Part shown: piece after piece, positions 1 to 6,935 of the stretch
Numbering within the stretch: position 1 is the first letter of the stretch
Layout of the letters: each line of letters starts with the position of its first letter
NCBI GenBank assembly: GCA_019358945.1
Contig: JAHHIE010000018.1
Span: 44,138 to 108,137, forward strand
Origin: Stenomitos rutilans HA7619-LM2
GTDB lineage: Bacteria > Cyanobacteriota > Cyanobacteriia > Leptolyngbyales > Leptolyngbyaceae
Length of the DNA: 64,000 nucleotides
Reading direction: 5' to 3'
Program-made: the position numbers and the translations under genes
The notes under the pieces: model-generated
The model's database searches: none
What the model was told of the DNA's origin: nothing
The model's input: the letters and a program-made list of their open reading frames with translations, nothing else

Positions 1-1
1 T

Positions 2-298
2 GGTGCTTATGGAGCTGCTAAAGCAGGTGTGATTGCGTTATCTCGTGCGGCAGCGGCTGAACACTCGGTGGATCACATTCGGATCAATTCGATTAGTCCT
101 GGTGCGGTGAAAACTGACTTATGGGCAAGCGCTCCACCTGAAATGCTGGATCAAGTGGCAGCAGGCATTCCCTTGAAGCGGATCGGGATGCCTGAAGATA
201 TTGCTGAAGCCGTTGTTTGGTTATGCTCAGCCGGATCAGCGTTTGTGACGGGACACAACTTAGTGGTTGATGGTGGCTTCACCGCTGTTCAAAAGTAA
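2..298 (+). CDS. SDR family oxidoreductase, C-terminal part (5' end outside window)
   Basis: The open frame runs in from the left edge and ends at TAA 296-298, so only the last 98 residues are seen. They begin with GAYGAAKAGV, which carries the catalytic Tyr and Lys of the classical SDR YxxxK motif. Then follow the SISPGAVKT loop (PG motif) and the C-terminal VTGHNLVVDGGF signature. The Rossmann glycine motif and catalytic Ser lie outside the window, so substrate and cofactor cannot be judged. It is the first of four SDRs in the first 4 kb on the same strand and may be co-transcribed with the SnoaL-like gene that follows. The SDR assignment is firm; the substrate is unknown. Confidence 0.9.
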   Translation, partial: GAYGAAKAGVIALSRAAAAEHSVDHIRINSISPGAVKTDLWASAPPEMLDQVAAGIPLKRIGMPEDIAEAVVWLCSAGSAFVTGHNLVVDGGFTAVQK

Positions 299-368
299 TC
301 AGCGATCGAACCATCATTACGGCCTGATGGGGCTGCTAGAAGAATCTTGCAAATCATATGATTCTGAA

Positions 369-839
369 ATGTTTTGCCGTCGGCAATTAGTAATCCAACT
401 AGGCGTGCTTGCAAGCTGCCTTACCGCTACGGCTGCACTCGCACAAACAAAGAAACTATCATCTCAAAAGGTCATGGCTGGAACAGAGATTACGTCCGTT
501 GTTAACAGTATTGTCATTTTGTCTGATTTACGCGACTGGGCAAGTGTGAGACGATGTTTTGCCGATCAGGTTGATGTCGATTACACATCGCTCACTGGTG
601 GAAAGCCTAAAACGATCGCGGCAGAGGCATTAGTCCAACGCTGGAAGACTGCCTTTGAAAGCACCTTCAAAACCACGCAACATCTACTCGGTACTCATGT
701 CATTACCCTTCAAGGCGACACTGCTACTTGCTTATCCCACTTTCAAGCGCGGCATACGACTTTGGATACCACCAAAGGTATATGGACATTGGGTGGACAC
801 TACCATGATGATCTGGTGTGCCTATCCTCCAAAGACTAA
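369..839 (+). CDS. SnoaL-like (NTF2 fold) protein with signal peptide, C-terminus apparently truncated
   Basis: The chosen start MFCRRQLV gives a hydrophobic leader (about residues 6-24) ending in AALAQ, a likely export signal. The frame is open upstream to 267, but that part overlaps the preceding SDR. The mature part (AGTEITSVVNS to WTLGGHYHDDLV) matches the SnoaL/NTF2-like small-domain family, whose members act as cyclases, dehydratases or binding proteins. Relatives continue after the (H/D)LV strand with about 20 more residues, typically a GWKI strand. Here the frame ends at once in CLSSKD. A second frame just downstream (PPKTKIQEI) looks more like the missing strand, so a small indel near 825 probably shortened the protein. 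It lies 32 bp upstream of the tautomerase. Confidence 0.65.
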   Translation: MFCRRQLVIQLGVLASCLTATAALAQTKKLSSQKVMAGTEITSVVNSIVILSDLRDWASVRRCFADQVDVDYTSLTGGKPKTIAAEALVQRWKTAFESTFKTTQHLLGTHVITLQGDTATCLSHFQARHTTLDTTKGIWTLGGHYHDDLVCLSSKD

Positions 840-871
840 GATTCAAGAAATCATTAAGAGAGATATGCATC

Positions 872-1078
872 ATGCCATACATCAATGTTCAAATTACGAC
901 AGGAGCTACGAGAGAACAAAAGTCTGAGTTGGTAAAGGAATTTACAGAATTACTTGTCCGCATCCTCGGTAAAAAGCCAGAACATATCCACATTGTTATT
1001 CAAGAGATAGCTGACGAAAACTGGGGTTTCTCAGGAATGCTCACAGATGAATGGAAAAGAAAGCTCACTAACGATTAG
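872..1078 (+). CDS. 4-oxalocrotonate tautomerase-like protein
   Basis: The start at 872 puts Pro immediately after Met (MPYINVQIT), the hallmark of the tautomerase superfamily, in which the N-terminal Pro is the catalytic base once Met is removed. The longer upstream frame from 818 would bury that Pro and is rejected. The 68-residue length suits the small 4-OT class, which works as a homohexamer interconverting keto and enol acids. Purine-rich AAGAGAGA precedes the start. The C-terminal part includes the family-typical IVIQEIADENWGFSG, with Trp-Gly before the last strand. It lies between a SnoaL-like gene and an SDR, which suggests a small-molecule catabolic or detoxification cluster. The substrate is not predictable. 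Confidence 0.85.
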   Translation: MPYINVQITTGATREQKSELVKEFTELLVRILGKKPEHIHIVIQEIADENWGFSGMLTDEWKRKLTND

Positions 1079-1135
1079 TCATTAAACGATGCATATGCCC
1101 ATTTGAATTCAGGATTTCAGTCAGGAGAACGCTAA

Positions 1136-1993
1136 ATGATTCGACTCGACAATCAAGTAGCAATTATTACTGGAAGCGGGCGCGGTATGGGTTTCGCCTA
1201 CGCCCGTCTGCTGGCGGATAGAGGCGCACGTGTCGTAATACACGATGCGGGTGTCGGTCAGGATGGTATGGGTTCCAGCCCAGACGTAGCGGTCAATGCT
1301 GTCAGGGCTATTCAAGAGGCAGGTGGAACGGCGATTTCAAGTATTGCAATGCTTGATAGCCGAGAGAATTGTAAGGGTTTGGTGGAAACTGCGATCGCAG
1401 AATTCGGTCGCCTTGATATCTTGATCCACAATGCTGGCTGGGTCGCCTATCAAGCGATCGAGGAGTTAACCTCAGATTTTCTGCAACGTGCCATCAACGT
1501 TAACATCGAAGCACCAACCTGGTTGGCTCAAGCAGCCTTTCCAATGATGAAACAGCAAAACTACGGACGGATTGTGCTGACGACTTCAGATAGGGCGATT
1601 TACAAGCAATATGCATTCAAGGGCCTCGCTCCTTATGCAATGGGAAAAATGGCACAGATCGGTTTGATGAATGTGCTCGCGGTTGAAGGCAAAGAGTATG
1701 GCATTCTGGTCAATGCGATTTCACCAGTCGCTAAAACGCGGATGTGGAACATCCAAGATGAACCAGAGGAGTTGCGACCCGATCAAGTAGCTCCCGGAGT
1801 GTTATATCTTGCTTCTCCAGAATGCCGAGAGTCTGGATTTATCTTAAGGGCAAGCAATGGTCAATTCACAGCCGCACGCTGGGTCGAGCGAGACAACGTA
1901 GACTATCCATTAAACCTTGCCGCTGTGGAAAGCTCTACTGTAGAAGATTTGGCGACTCGCTGGCAGGAGATTGCTGTAGATGTTGCGCTTTAA
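1136..1993 (+). CDS. SDR family oxidoreductase resembling the peroxisomal multifunctional enzyme type
   Basis: This 285-residue classical SDR has the NAD(P) glycine motif TGSGRGMG near residue 12 and the NAG motif (HNAGW) near residue 100. TTSDRA supplies the catalytic Ser, and YAMGK is the YxxxK pair. The insert after the second strand (HDAGVGQDGMGSS) resembles the (3R)-hydroxyacyl-CoA dehydrogenase SDRs, where GGD or similar residues occupy this place. The C-terminal 50 residues extend beyond the usual SDR core and lack the DGG signature. AGTCAGGAG lies about 10 bp before the ATG and serves as ribosome binding site. An overlapping frame from 1822 belongs to the next gene's phase and is not used. 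The reductase role is firm; the substrate is inferred only from resemblance. Confidence 0.88.
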   Translation: MIRLDNQVAIITGSGRGMGFAYARLLADRGARVVIHDAGVGQDGMGSSPDVAVNAVRAIQEAGGTAISSIAMLDSRENCKGLVETAIAEFGRLDILIHNAGWVAYQAIEELTSDFLQRAINVNIEAPTWLAQAAFPMMKQQNYGRIVLTTSDRAIYKQYAFKGLAPYAMGKMAQIGLMNVLAVEGKEYGILVNAISPVAKTRMWNIQDEPEELRPDQVAPGVLYLASPECRESGFILRASNGQFTAARWVERDNVDYPLNLAAVESSTVEDLATRWQEIAVDVAL

Positions 1994-2034
1994 AGATTGA
2001 GCTTGTACTTCGAGAGAATTATTGGTGGGAGCAT

Positions 2035-2958
2035 ATGATGAAACTATTCAGGCTTTTCTCTTTCTCTGCTTTATCGCGTCGTCAAATTCTATCCGTAGGA
2101 GCAATGGGAGCAGCAGGAGTAGCAACAACCGCGATCGCCGCTCAAGTTCAGGCAAACACGAAAACACCGATCGCCCCTGAAACTGGAAAAGCTAATGCTC
2201 AAGGCAAATTTGCCAATAAAGTGGTGCTGATTACAGGCGCAACTTCTGGTATTGGAGAAGCGACTGCCTATGCATTTGCTCACGAAGGTGCGAAGGTGAT
2301 GTTTTGTGGACGACGCGAGAATTTAGGGAAGCAGGTCGAAGCCAAAATTAAAGGCTTTGGCGGTGAGGGCACCTATATGCGAGCAGATGTTCGGCAAGAG
2401 GTAGAGGTGAAAGCCTTGGTGGATGCCTGTGTGCAAAAATATGGACGCATTGATATTGCCTTTAACAATGCCGGAATTGAAAGTCCGCCTAAGTCGATCG
2501 CAGAAATGTCTCTGGACGAGTGGAACAACGTGATTGCAACCAACCAGACAGGCATATTTCTGGCAATGAAGTACGAGATTCCTGTGATGGTACAACAGGG
2601 CGATGGCACGATCGTCAACACTGCCTCTGTTGGTGGTCATCGCGGCTTTGGCAAAATTGGACCTTATGGTGCAAGCAAGGCGGCTGTGCTGCAAATGACA
2701 AGAATTGCAGCACTGGAGTATGCAGATAAAAACATCCGGATCAATTCAATTTCACCTGGTGCAGTTGATACACCGATGCTGCATCGTGCTATTTCTTCAT
2801 GGGGTCTAACTCCTAAAGAAGCTGCCGCACCTTATCCCATTCAGCGATTAGCGACATCCGAGGAAATGGCAAGAAGTGTCATGTGGTTAGCATCTGCTGA
2901 TGCTTCAGTGGTGACAGGGATGGATATGGATGTAACAGGCGGATACCTGACGAAATAA
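2035..2958 (+). CDS. SDR family oxidoreductase with twin-arginine (Tat) signal peptide
   Basis: The start at 2035 is preceded by GGTGGGAG. The frame is open further up, to 1822, but that extension lies inside the previous gene. Residues 13-40 read SRRQILSVGAMGAAG... and end in IAAQVQA, a Tat-type signal with the twin Arg and a hydrophobic core. The mature enzyme is a complete classical SDR: TGATSGIG, NNAG, TASVGG (Ser), YGASK (Tyr/Lys), SPGAVDTP and a C-terminal DVTGGY. Export through Tat would carry a folded, cofactor-loaded enzyme to the periplasm or lumen, unusual for an NAD(P)-dependent SDR. The closest in-window relative is the partial SDR at 2-298. The substrate is unknown. Confidence 0.88.
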   Translation: MMKLFRLFSFSALSRRQILSVGAMGAAGVATTAIAAQVQANTKTPIAPETGKANAQGKFANKVVLITGATSGIGEATAYAFAHEGAKVMFCGRRENLGKQVEAKIKGFGGEGTYMRADVRQEVEVKALVDACVQKYGRIDIAFNNAGIESPPKSIAEMSLDEWNNVIATNQTGIFLAMKYEIPVMVQQGDGTIVNTASVGGHRGFGKIGPYGASKAAVLQMTRIAALEYADKNIRINSISPGAVDTPMLHRAISSWGLTPKEAAAPYPIQRLATSEEMARSVMWLASADASVVTGMDMDVTGGYLTK

Positions 2959-3068
2959 GGCAGTTTGCAGGGCTATATTTTCTAACAGTGCAGTAATTAG
3001 ACAACGATCTGCTTTGAAATGGATTAGGCGATGTTGATTGAAATTTAGACGTTAAGAGCAAAGAAATA

Positions 3069-3785
3069 ATGAAATTCAGCAATCAAATTGTAGTCGTTGT
3101 CGGTGGTAGTTCAGGCATTGGATTAGGAACCGCTAAAGCTGCTCACGCTGAGGGTGCATCCGTGGTGATTGTCGGGCGATCGCCCGATCGCTTAGATCAA
3201 GCCAGTGCCCAAATCGGCAGTCGGGCGCGTGGTATTCAAGCAGATGTTGAACATGAGGCTTCTGTAGAGACTGCTTTTACTGAGATAGGGCCGTTTGACC
3301 ACCTATTCATTTCAGCGCAAGATGCTGCAACTGCACCGTTATCAAAAACGACTAAAGACAAGTTTCGTCCCACACTGGATAGCAAAATTTGGGGAGCCTT
3401 ACATATCGTCAAACATGCCGCTTCTCGCATCTCTAGTCATGGGTCAATTGTTTTTATCTCAGGGTTAGCAGGTAGAAAAGGATATTCAGGATTTGCGCTG
3501 GCTGGAGCAGCGAATGCTGGCATTGAAGCGGTAGCCCGCAATTTAGCGGTAGAGTTGGCTCCAATTAGAGTGAATACCGTTTGTGCGGGTGTAATCGATA
3601 CCCCTATGCTGGATAAAGTGTTTGGGGCACAACGCCAAGAAATTGTCGAAGCGATCGCGAATAAGCTTCCAGCCAAGCGCATCGGTAAACCTGAAGAGAT
3701 TGCCGATGCCGTACTTTTTCTCATGGGAAATGGCTTTATCACAGGAGCGACTTTGCTGATCGATGGCGGCGATGCTTTAGTTTGA
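3069..3785 (+). CDS. SDR family protein lacking the catalytic Tyr/Lys pair
   Basis: This is a 238-residue SDR-fold protein with a GGSSGIGLG cofactor loop, the strand-2 GRS that often marks NADP preference, a degenerate NAG region (ISAQDAA) and SGLAG as the Ser position. Where classical SDRs have YxxxK, this one reads FALAG followed by AANAG, so Tyr is Phe and Lys is Gly. NTVCAGVIDTPM and the C-terminal LIDGGDAL are normal. SDR subfamilies with this change exist among bacterial sequences, and such proteins may be poor catalysts or use a different proton relay. It lies 110 bp after the Tat-SDR on the same strand. The fold assignment is firm; activity is doubtful. Confidence 0.85.
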   Translation: MKFSNQIVVVVGGSSGIGLGTAKAAHAEGASVVIVGRSPDRLDQASAQIGSRARGIQADVEHEASVETAFTEIGPFDHLFISAQDAATAPLSKTTKDKFRPTLDSKIWGALHIVKHAASRISSHGSIVFISGLAGRKGYSGFALAGAANAGIEAVARNLAVELAPIRVNTVCAGVIDTPMLDKVFGAQRQEIVEAIANKLPAKRIGKPEEIADAVLFLMGNGFITGATLLIDGGDALV

Positions 3786-3867
3786 TTTCTCATTAACGGC
3801 ATTGCTGATCCTGCCTACTTCACTAAATTTACTTCAGCCCTTACAGATGATGCATAGGAGTTCAATG

Positions 3868-3936
3868 ATGCGCTACAAACGATTAGGTAACAGCAGCTTA
3901 CGGGTTTCAGAACTGCGTCTCGTCACGATGACCCGT
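3868..3936 (+). pseudogene. 5' fragment of an aldo/keto reductase gene (copy of 4189-4257)
   Basis: The first 22 codons (MRYKRLGNSSLRVSEL then RLVTMT) repeat the start of the intact aldo/keto reductase at 4189 (MRYKLLGNSGLRVSEL then CLGTMT), with most bases identical and a similar upstream AGGAG. After MT the homology stops and the frame closes at 3984. This is a relic of a duplicated aldo/keto reductase gene whose body has been lost. Confidence 0.75.
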
Positions 3937-3973
3937 CGAAATTCAGCCTTACTATCTTTTACACTCATCAACT

Positions 3974-4186
3974 ATGATTCCTAACCCTGCAATCACAGAA
4001 GCTTTTGAAGACTGGCTGAAAGCACAAATCTTGCAGCTCAGTGTAGACACGCTCAAGTCCAATGCAGTCACCTGTACTGCCTGTGGCGAGATATTGGGCA
4101 CTTACATCATTGACTACAAGGGTGATCGCTTCCGTCTCTCACTCGAACAAGCCTACGCCTTTCTCAAATTCATTCAGGAGAATTAA
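3974..4186 (+). CDS. Small hypothetical protein with a CxxC pair
   Basis: The 70-residue product is DWLKAQILQLSVD in its first half, then CTACGEI, a CxxC pair that could bind metal, then a short basic strand and a helix ending in FIQEN. I do not recognise the family. It ends 2 bp before the aldo/keto reductase ATG and supplies that gene's AGGAGAATTAATC leader, so the two are probably co-translated. A frame just after the aldo/keto reductase (5250-5330) encodes a related LKAQVLQLSID, which suggests that the pair was once tandemly duplicated and supports this being a real gene. Confidence 0.6.
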   Translation: MIPNPAITEAFEDWLKAQILQLSVDTLKSNAVTCTACGEILGTYIIDYKGDRFRLSLEQAYAFLKFIQEN

Positions 4187-4188
4187 TC

Positions 4189-5241
4189 ATGCGCTACAAA
4201 CTATTGGGCAACAGCGGTTTACGGGTTTCTGAACTGTGCCTCGGCACCATGACCTTTGGCGAAGATTGGGGCTGGGGTGCATCGCTAGATGAATGCAAAA
4301 CCATCTACACAGCCTTTCGGGAAGCAGGCGGTAACTTCATCGACACCGCCAACATCTACACGAACGGTACGAGTGAGAAATATGTGGGTGAATTGATTGC
4401 TTCGGAACGAGAGGCGATCGTCGTTGCCACAAAATATTCTAACGGGATGCCGAGCAATGATCCAAATGGGGCAGGTAATCACCGCAAGCGCATGGTGCAA
4501 TCGGTGGAAGGTAGCCTCAAGCGGCTCAATACTGATTACCTTGATGTGCTATGGGTGCATTCCTGGGACTTCACCACGCCGCCCGAAGAAGTGATGCGAT
4601 CGTTCGATGATCTGGTGCGTCAAGGAAAAGTGCTGTACATTGGCATTTCTGACGCACCTGCCTGGGTGGTGGCGCAATGCAACACGATCGCCCATTTACG
4701 CGGCTGGACACCGTTTATTGGGCTGCAAATTGAGTACAGTCTGTTGCAACGCACGGTAGAGCGAGAACTGCTGCCAATGGCACGATCGCTGGATATTGGC
4801 ATTACTGCCTGGTCGCCGTTGGCAAATGGTTGGCTGACGGGAAAATACACTAAAGAGACTGGTAGTGACGAATCCAAACGACTGAATAACGAGGGGATGT
4901 CTGCCTTTGTGCAGCAGAGCGATCGCAACCACACGATCGCCCGTGCAGTGGATGACGTGGCATCTCAAATTGGCTGTAGTTCGGCTCAGGTGGCTCTGGC
5001 TTGGCTGCTGCATCAAGGCACCATTCCGATTGTCGGTGCTCGCAAAGCCGCCCAGGTAAAAGATAATCTCGACTGTGTGAACGTAAAATTAGCCGATGCC
5101 CAACTCGCTCAACTGGATCAGGTGAGTCAAATTGAACTCGGCTTTCCCCACGATTTTTTCAATCAGGAAATGCCGCAGTCATTCATTTTCGGTGGGCAAT
5201 TCAAGGCGATCGACAATCATCGCTATACGCAAATTCATTGA
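4189..5241 (+). CDS. Aldo/keto reductase
   Basis: The 350-residue protein has the full TIM-barrel aldo/keto reductase pattern: LGTMTFG near the N-terminus, FIDTANIY with the catalytic Asp and Tyr, VVATKYS with the catalytic Lys, and LDVLWVHSWD with the His of the tetrad. The C-terminal cofactor region is PIVGARKAAQVKDNL. Such enzymes reduce aldehydes and ketones with NADPH; the length suits the bacterial AKR families of the YajO/Tas kind. AGGAGAATTAATC gives a good ribosome site from the end of the preceding small gene. Fragments of a second and third copy flank it (5' piece at 3868, 3' piece at 5981), so this is the survivor of a tandem array. Confidence 0.93.
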   Translation: MRYKLLGNSGLRVSELCLGTMTFGEDWGWGASLDECKTIYTAFREAGGNFIDTANIYTNGTSEKYVGELIASEREAIVVATKYSNGMPSNDPNGAGNHRKRMVQSVEGSLKRLNTDYLDVLWVHSWDFTTPPEEVMRSFDDLVRQGKVLYIGISDAPAWVVAQCNTIAHLRGWTPFIGLQIEYSLLQRTVERELLPMARSLDIGITAWSPLANGWLTGKYTKETGSDESKRLNNEGMSAFVQQSDRNHTIARAVDDVASQIGCSSAQVALAWLLHQGTIPIVGARKAAQVKDNLDCVNVKLADAQLAQLDQVSQIELGFPHDFFNQEMPQSFIFGGQFKAIDNHRYTQIH

Positions 5242-5249
5242 GTAGCAGA

Positions 5250-5330
5250 TTGAAAGCGCAGGTATTACAACTGAGCATCGATAGATTAGACGCATCTTCG
5301 CCAACCATTCGGGTACGAAACCAGGATTAG
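5250..5330 (+). pseudogene. Fragment of the small CxxC gene (relic of 3974-4186)
   Basis: An open stretch from TTG 5250 to TAG 5330 encodes LKAQVLQLSIDRLDAS, closely similar to LKAQILQLSVDTLKSN of the 70-residue protein upstream of the aldo/keto reductase. The CxxC half is missing. With the two aldo/keto reductase fragments it indicates an ancestral repeated [small gene - aldo/keto reductase] unit. Confidence 0.5.
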
Positions 5331-5396
5331 TTCTCTTCTGCACACTTTAAGCTAGAGAGCTAGACTGAACAGGACGATCGCAAAAAACGTTTTGTC

Positions 5397-5885
5397 ATGA
5401 TTGAAATTCTTCGCAGCTACGTTCCAGGCTCAATTGGTCGAGTAGTTGAGCTACATGGCATCTACTATGCTAAATACTGGCACTTTGAAGCATTCTTTGA
5501 AGCTAAAGTTGCAGATGGACTAGCTGAGTTTATGAATCGGTATAACGAAGAGCGCGATGGATTTTGGGTCGCTGTTTTAGAAAATCGGGTTGAAGCCTCC
5601 ATTGCCATTGATGGCATACAGGCAAATCAAACCGGTGTTCATCTTCGCTGGTTCATTGTGTCAGATGTGCTGCGAGGTCAAGGAGTCGGGCGACAACTGT
5701 TGAATTCAGCGATCGAGTTTTGTCGGAGGAAGCAGTATCGACGCGTTTATTTGTGGACGTTTGAAGGTTTGGACTCAGCCAGACATTTGTATGAAATATT
5801 TGGCTTTAAGCTGGTTGAGCAGTACCGGGGTTGTCAGTGGGGAGTTGAGGTCAACGAGCAGAAGTTTGAGTTGCAGATTGAGTAG
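5397..5885 (+). CDS. GNAT family N-acetyltransferase
   Basis: The 162-residue protein shows the GNAT acetyl-CoA site RGQGVGRQLL (R/QxxGxG/A motif A) near residue 100, preceded by the strand LRWFIVSD and followed by the helix AIEFCRRK. The motif-B region is LWTFEGLDSARHLYEIFGF. The N-terminal portion (SYVPGSIGRVVELHG to YWHFEAFFEAKVADGL) matches the acetyltransferase half of MarR-GNAT fusion proteins, here without the MarR part. It is predicted to transfer acetyl from acetyl-CoA to an amine; the acceptor is unknown. It sits inside the debris of the duplicated aldo/keto reductase region and may have been inserted there. Confidence 0.88.
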   Translation: MIEILRSYVPGSIGRVVELHGIYYAKYWHFEAFFEAKVADGLAEFMNRYNEERDGFWVAVLENRVEASIAIDGIQANQTGVHLRWFIVSDVLRGQGVGRQLLNSAIEFCRRKQYRRVYLWTFEGLDSARHLYEIFGFKLVEQYRGCQWGVEVNEQKFELQIE

Positions 5886-5980
5886 AGCCTTGGAATCAAC
5901 AATTAAATTTGTAGAGTTTTTATCTACAGAGAATGAGAAGCCGTCATGGATTCAAAGTGGCTGGCGTGAGCACAACAATT

Positions 5981-6028
5981 GCAGGCGATCAAGCGATTGA
6001 CAATCATCGCTATACGCAAATTCGTTAG
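5981..6028 (+). pseudogene. 3' fragment of an aldo/keto reductase gene (copy of the end of 4189-5241)
   Basis: The last codons before TAG 6026-6028 read AIDNHRYTQIR, nearly identical in protein and DNA (CAATCATCGCTATACGCAAA) to the C-terminus AIDNHRYTQIH of the intact aldo/keto reductase. No other part of that gene is present here, so it is a truncated 3' relic. Confidence 0.7.
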
Positions 6029-6099
6029 CAATCAAGCCGTGAGCAGAAGCTTTTCACTTCAAAGGAAACTGTCATGTTGGCACATTGGGAGGACTAAGA

Positions 6100-6768
6100 A
6101 TGAAGATAGGTTTTTGGGGCAGTGGAAATATGGCGCGAGTCCTTGGAGGTGCCTGGTCAGTAGCAGGGCATCAAGTCGTTTTTGGTTCGCGTAGTGCTGA
6201 AAAGTCTCGTGATGTCGCTGCGGAAATTGGCTTTACCGCAACGGGTGGGACAAACGATGAAGTTGCCGAATCCTGTGAAGTCATTGTCAGTACTGTGCGT
6301 GCTGTTCCTTCCAGTTTATTAACGACAACTTCAGCATTGGCAGGCAAAGTCATCATCGACTTAAACAATCGAGATTTTCCGCGTGAGTATCAGCCTGAAG
6401 AATTTCTCAATTCCCTAGCCGAAGCAACTCAGAAAGATGTCCCCGCTGCCAGGGTCGTAAAAGCATTGAATAACCAGGCAATGGAGGTTTTCAACAGTGA
6501 TGCGGTAGCACTGAGAGAGGCAGGTGTGCAAGCTTTTATGGCTGGAGATGACCATGAAGCGAAACAAGTCACGGCTAAATTGCTCAACGATATTGGGCTG
6601 AAGCCCGTCGATTTTGGGCCGTTATCGAATGCATGGCTGTTAGAACTGCAAGCAGACATTCTCAGAACGTATATGTTTGCAACTGGAAATGCGCTCGTCA
6701 CACCGGGTTTTATTGAGGCTCCTCGTGCTGAACCAAGATTTGGAGAGCGTCGCAAAGGGACATATTAA
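6100..6768 (+). CDS. F420-dependent NADP reductase-like (NADP-binding) protein
   Basis: Start 6100 (MKIGFWGSGNMA) has GGGAGGA seven bases upstream; a TTG at 6085 is less likely. The N-terminal GSGNMAxxLG glycine motif and FGSRSAEK (strand-2 Ser-Arg, usual for NADP phosphate) mark a Rossmann dinucleotide fold. The family resembles coenzyme-F420-dependent NADP oxidoreductase (YP/DinucBD type), with conserved VVKALNNQAMEVF and FMAGDD. In cyanobacteria such homologues usually act on substrates other than classical methanogen F420, so the exact reaction is open. The protein has 222 residues. The gene is alone between the aldo/keto reductase debris and a LanC-like gene on the same strand. Confidence 0.82.
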   Translation: MKIGFWGSGNMARVLGGAWSVAGHQVVFGSRSAEKSRDVAAEIGFTATGGTNDEVAESCEVIVSTVRAVPSSLLTTTSALAGKVIIDLNNRDFPREYQPEEFLNSLAEATQKDVPAARVVKALNNQAMEVFNSDAVALREAGVQAFMAGDDHEAKQVTAKLLNDIGLKPVDFGPLSNAWLLELQADILRTYMFATGNALVTPGFIEAPRAEPRFGERRKGTY

Positions 6769-6935
6769 AATGCCTAAAACCTGGCTAGGGCAGGCTGAAA
6801 GGAGATCTTAATCAGGATACAAAATCTATGACAACTTTGGTTTTATTGCCGCTCATTGGCAAGATCAGACTTGGCGATCGCAAAAACCTTTAGGGAGTAC
6901 TTTAAAGGCCCTGGCACTACCTCTGGAGTAAAAAG

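Noticed and set aside
655..927. Plus-strand 90-residue frame overlapping the SnoaL-like and tautomerase genes
   Set aside because: Only its middle (PPKTKIQEI) looks like the missing SnoaL strand; the rest overlaps two real genes in other phases, so it is treated as evidence of a frameshift and not as a gene.
6769..6935. Possible lanthipeptide precursor upstream of the LanC-like gene
   Set aside because: The only short frame (start 6830) is about 21 residues with no Cys/Ser/Thr-rich core and no ribosome site.
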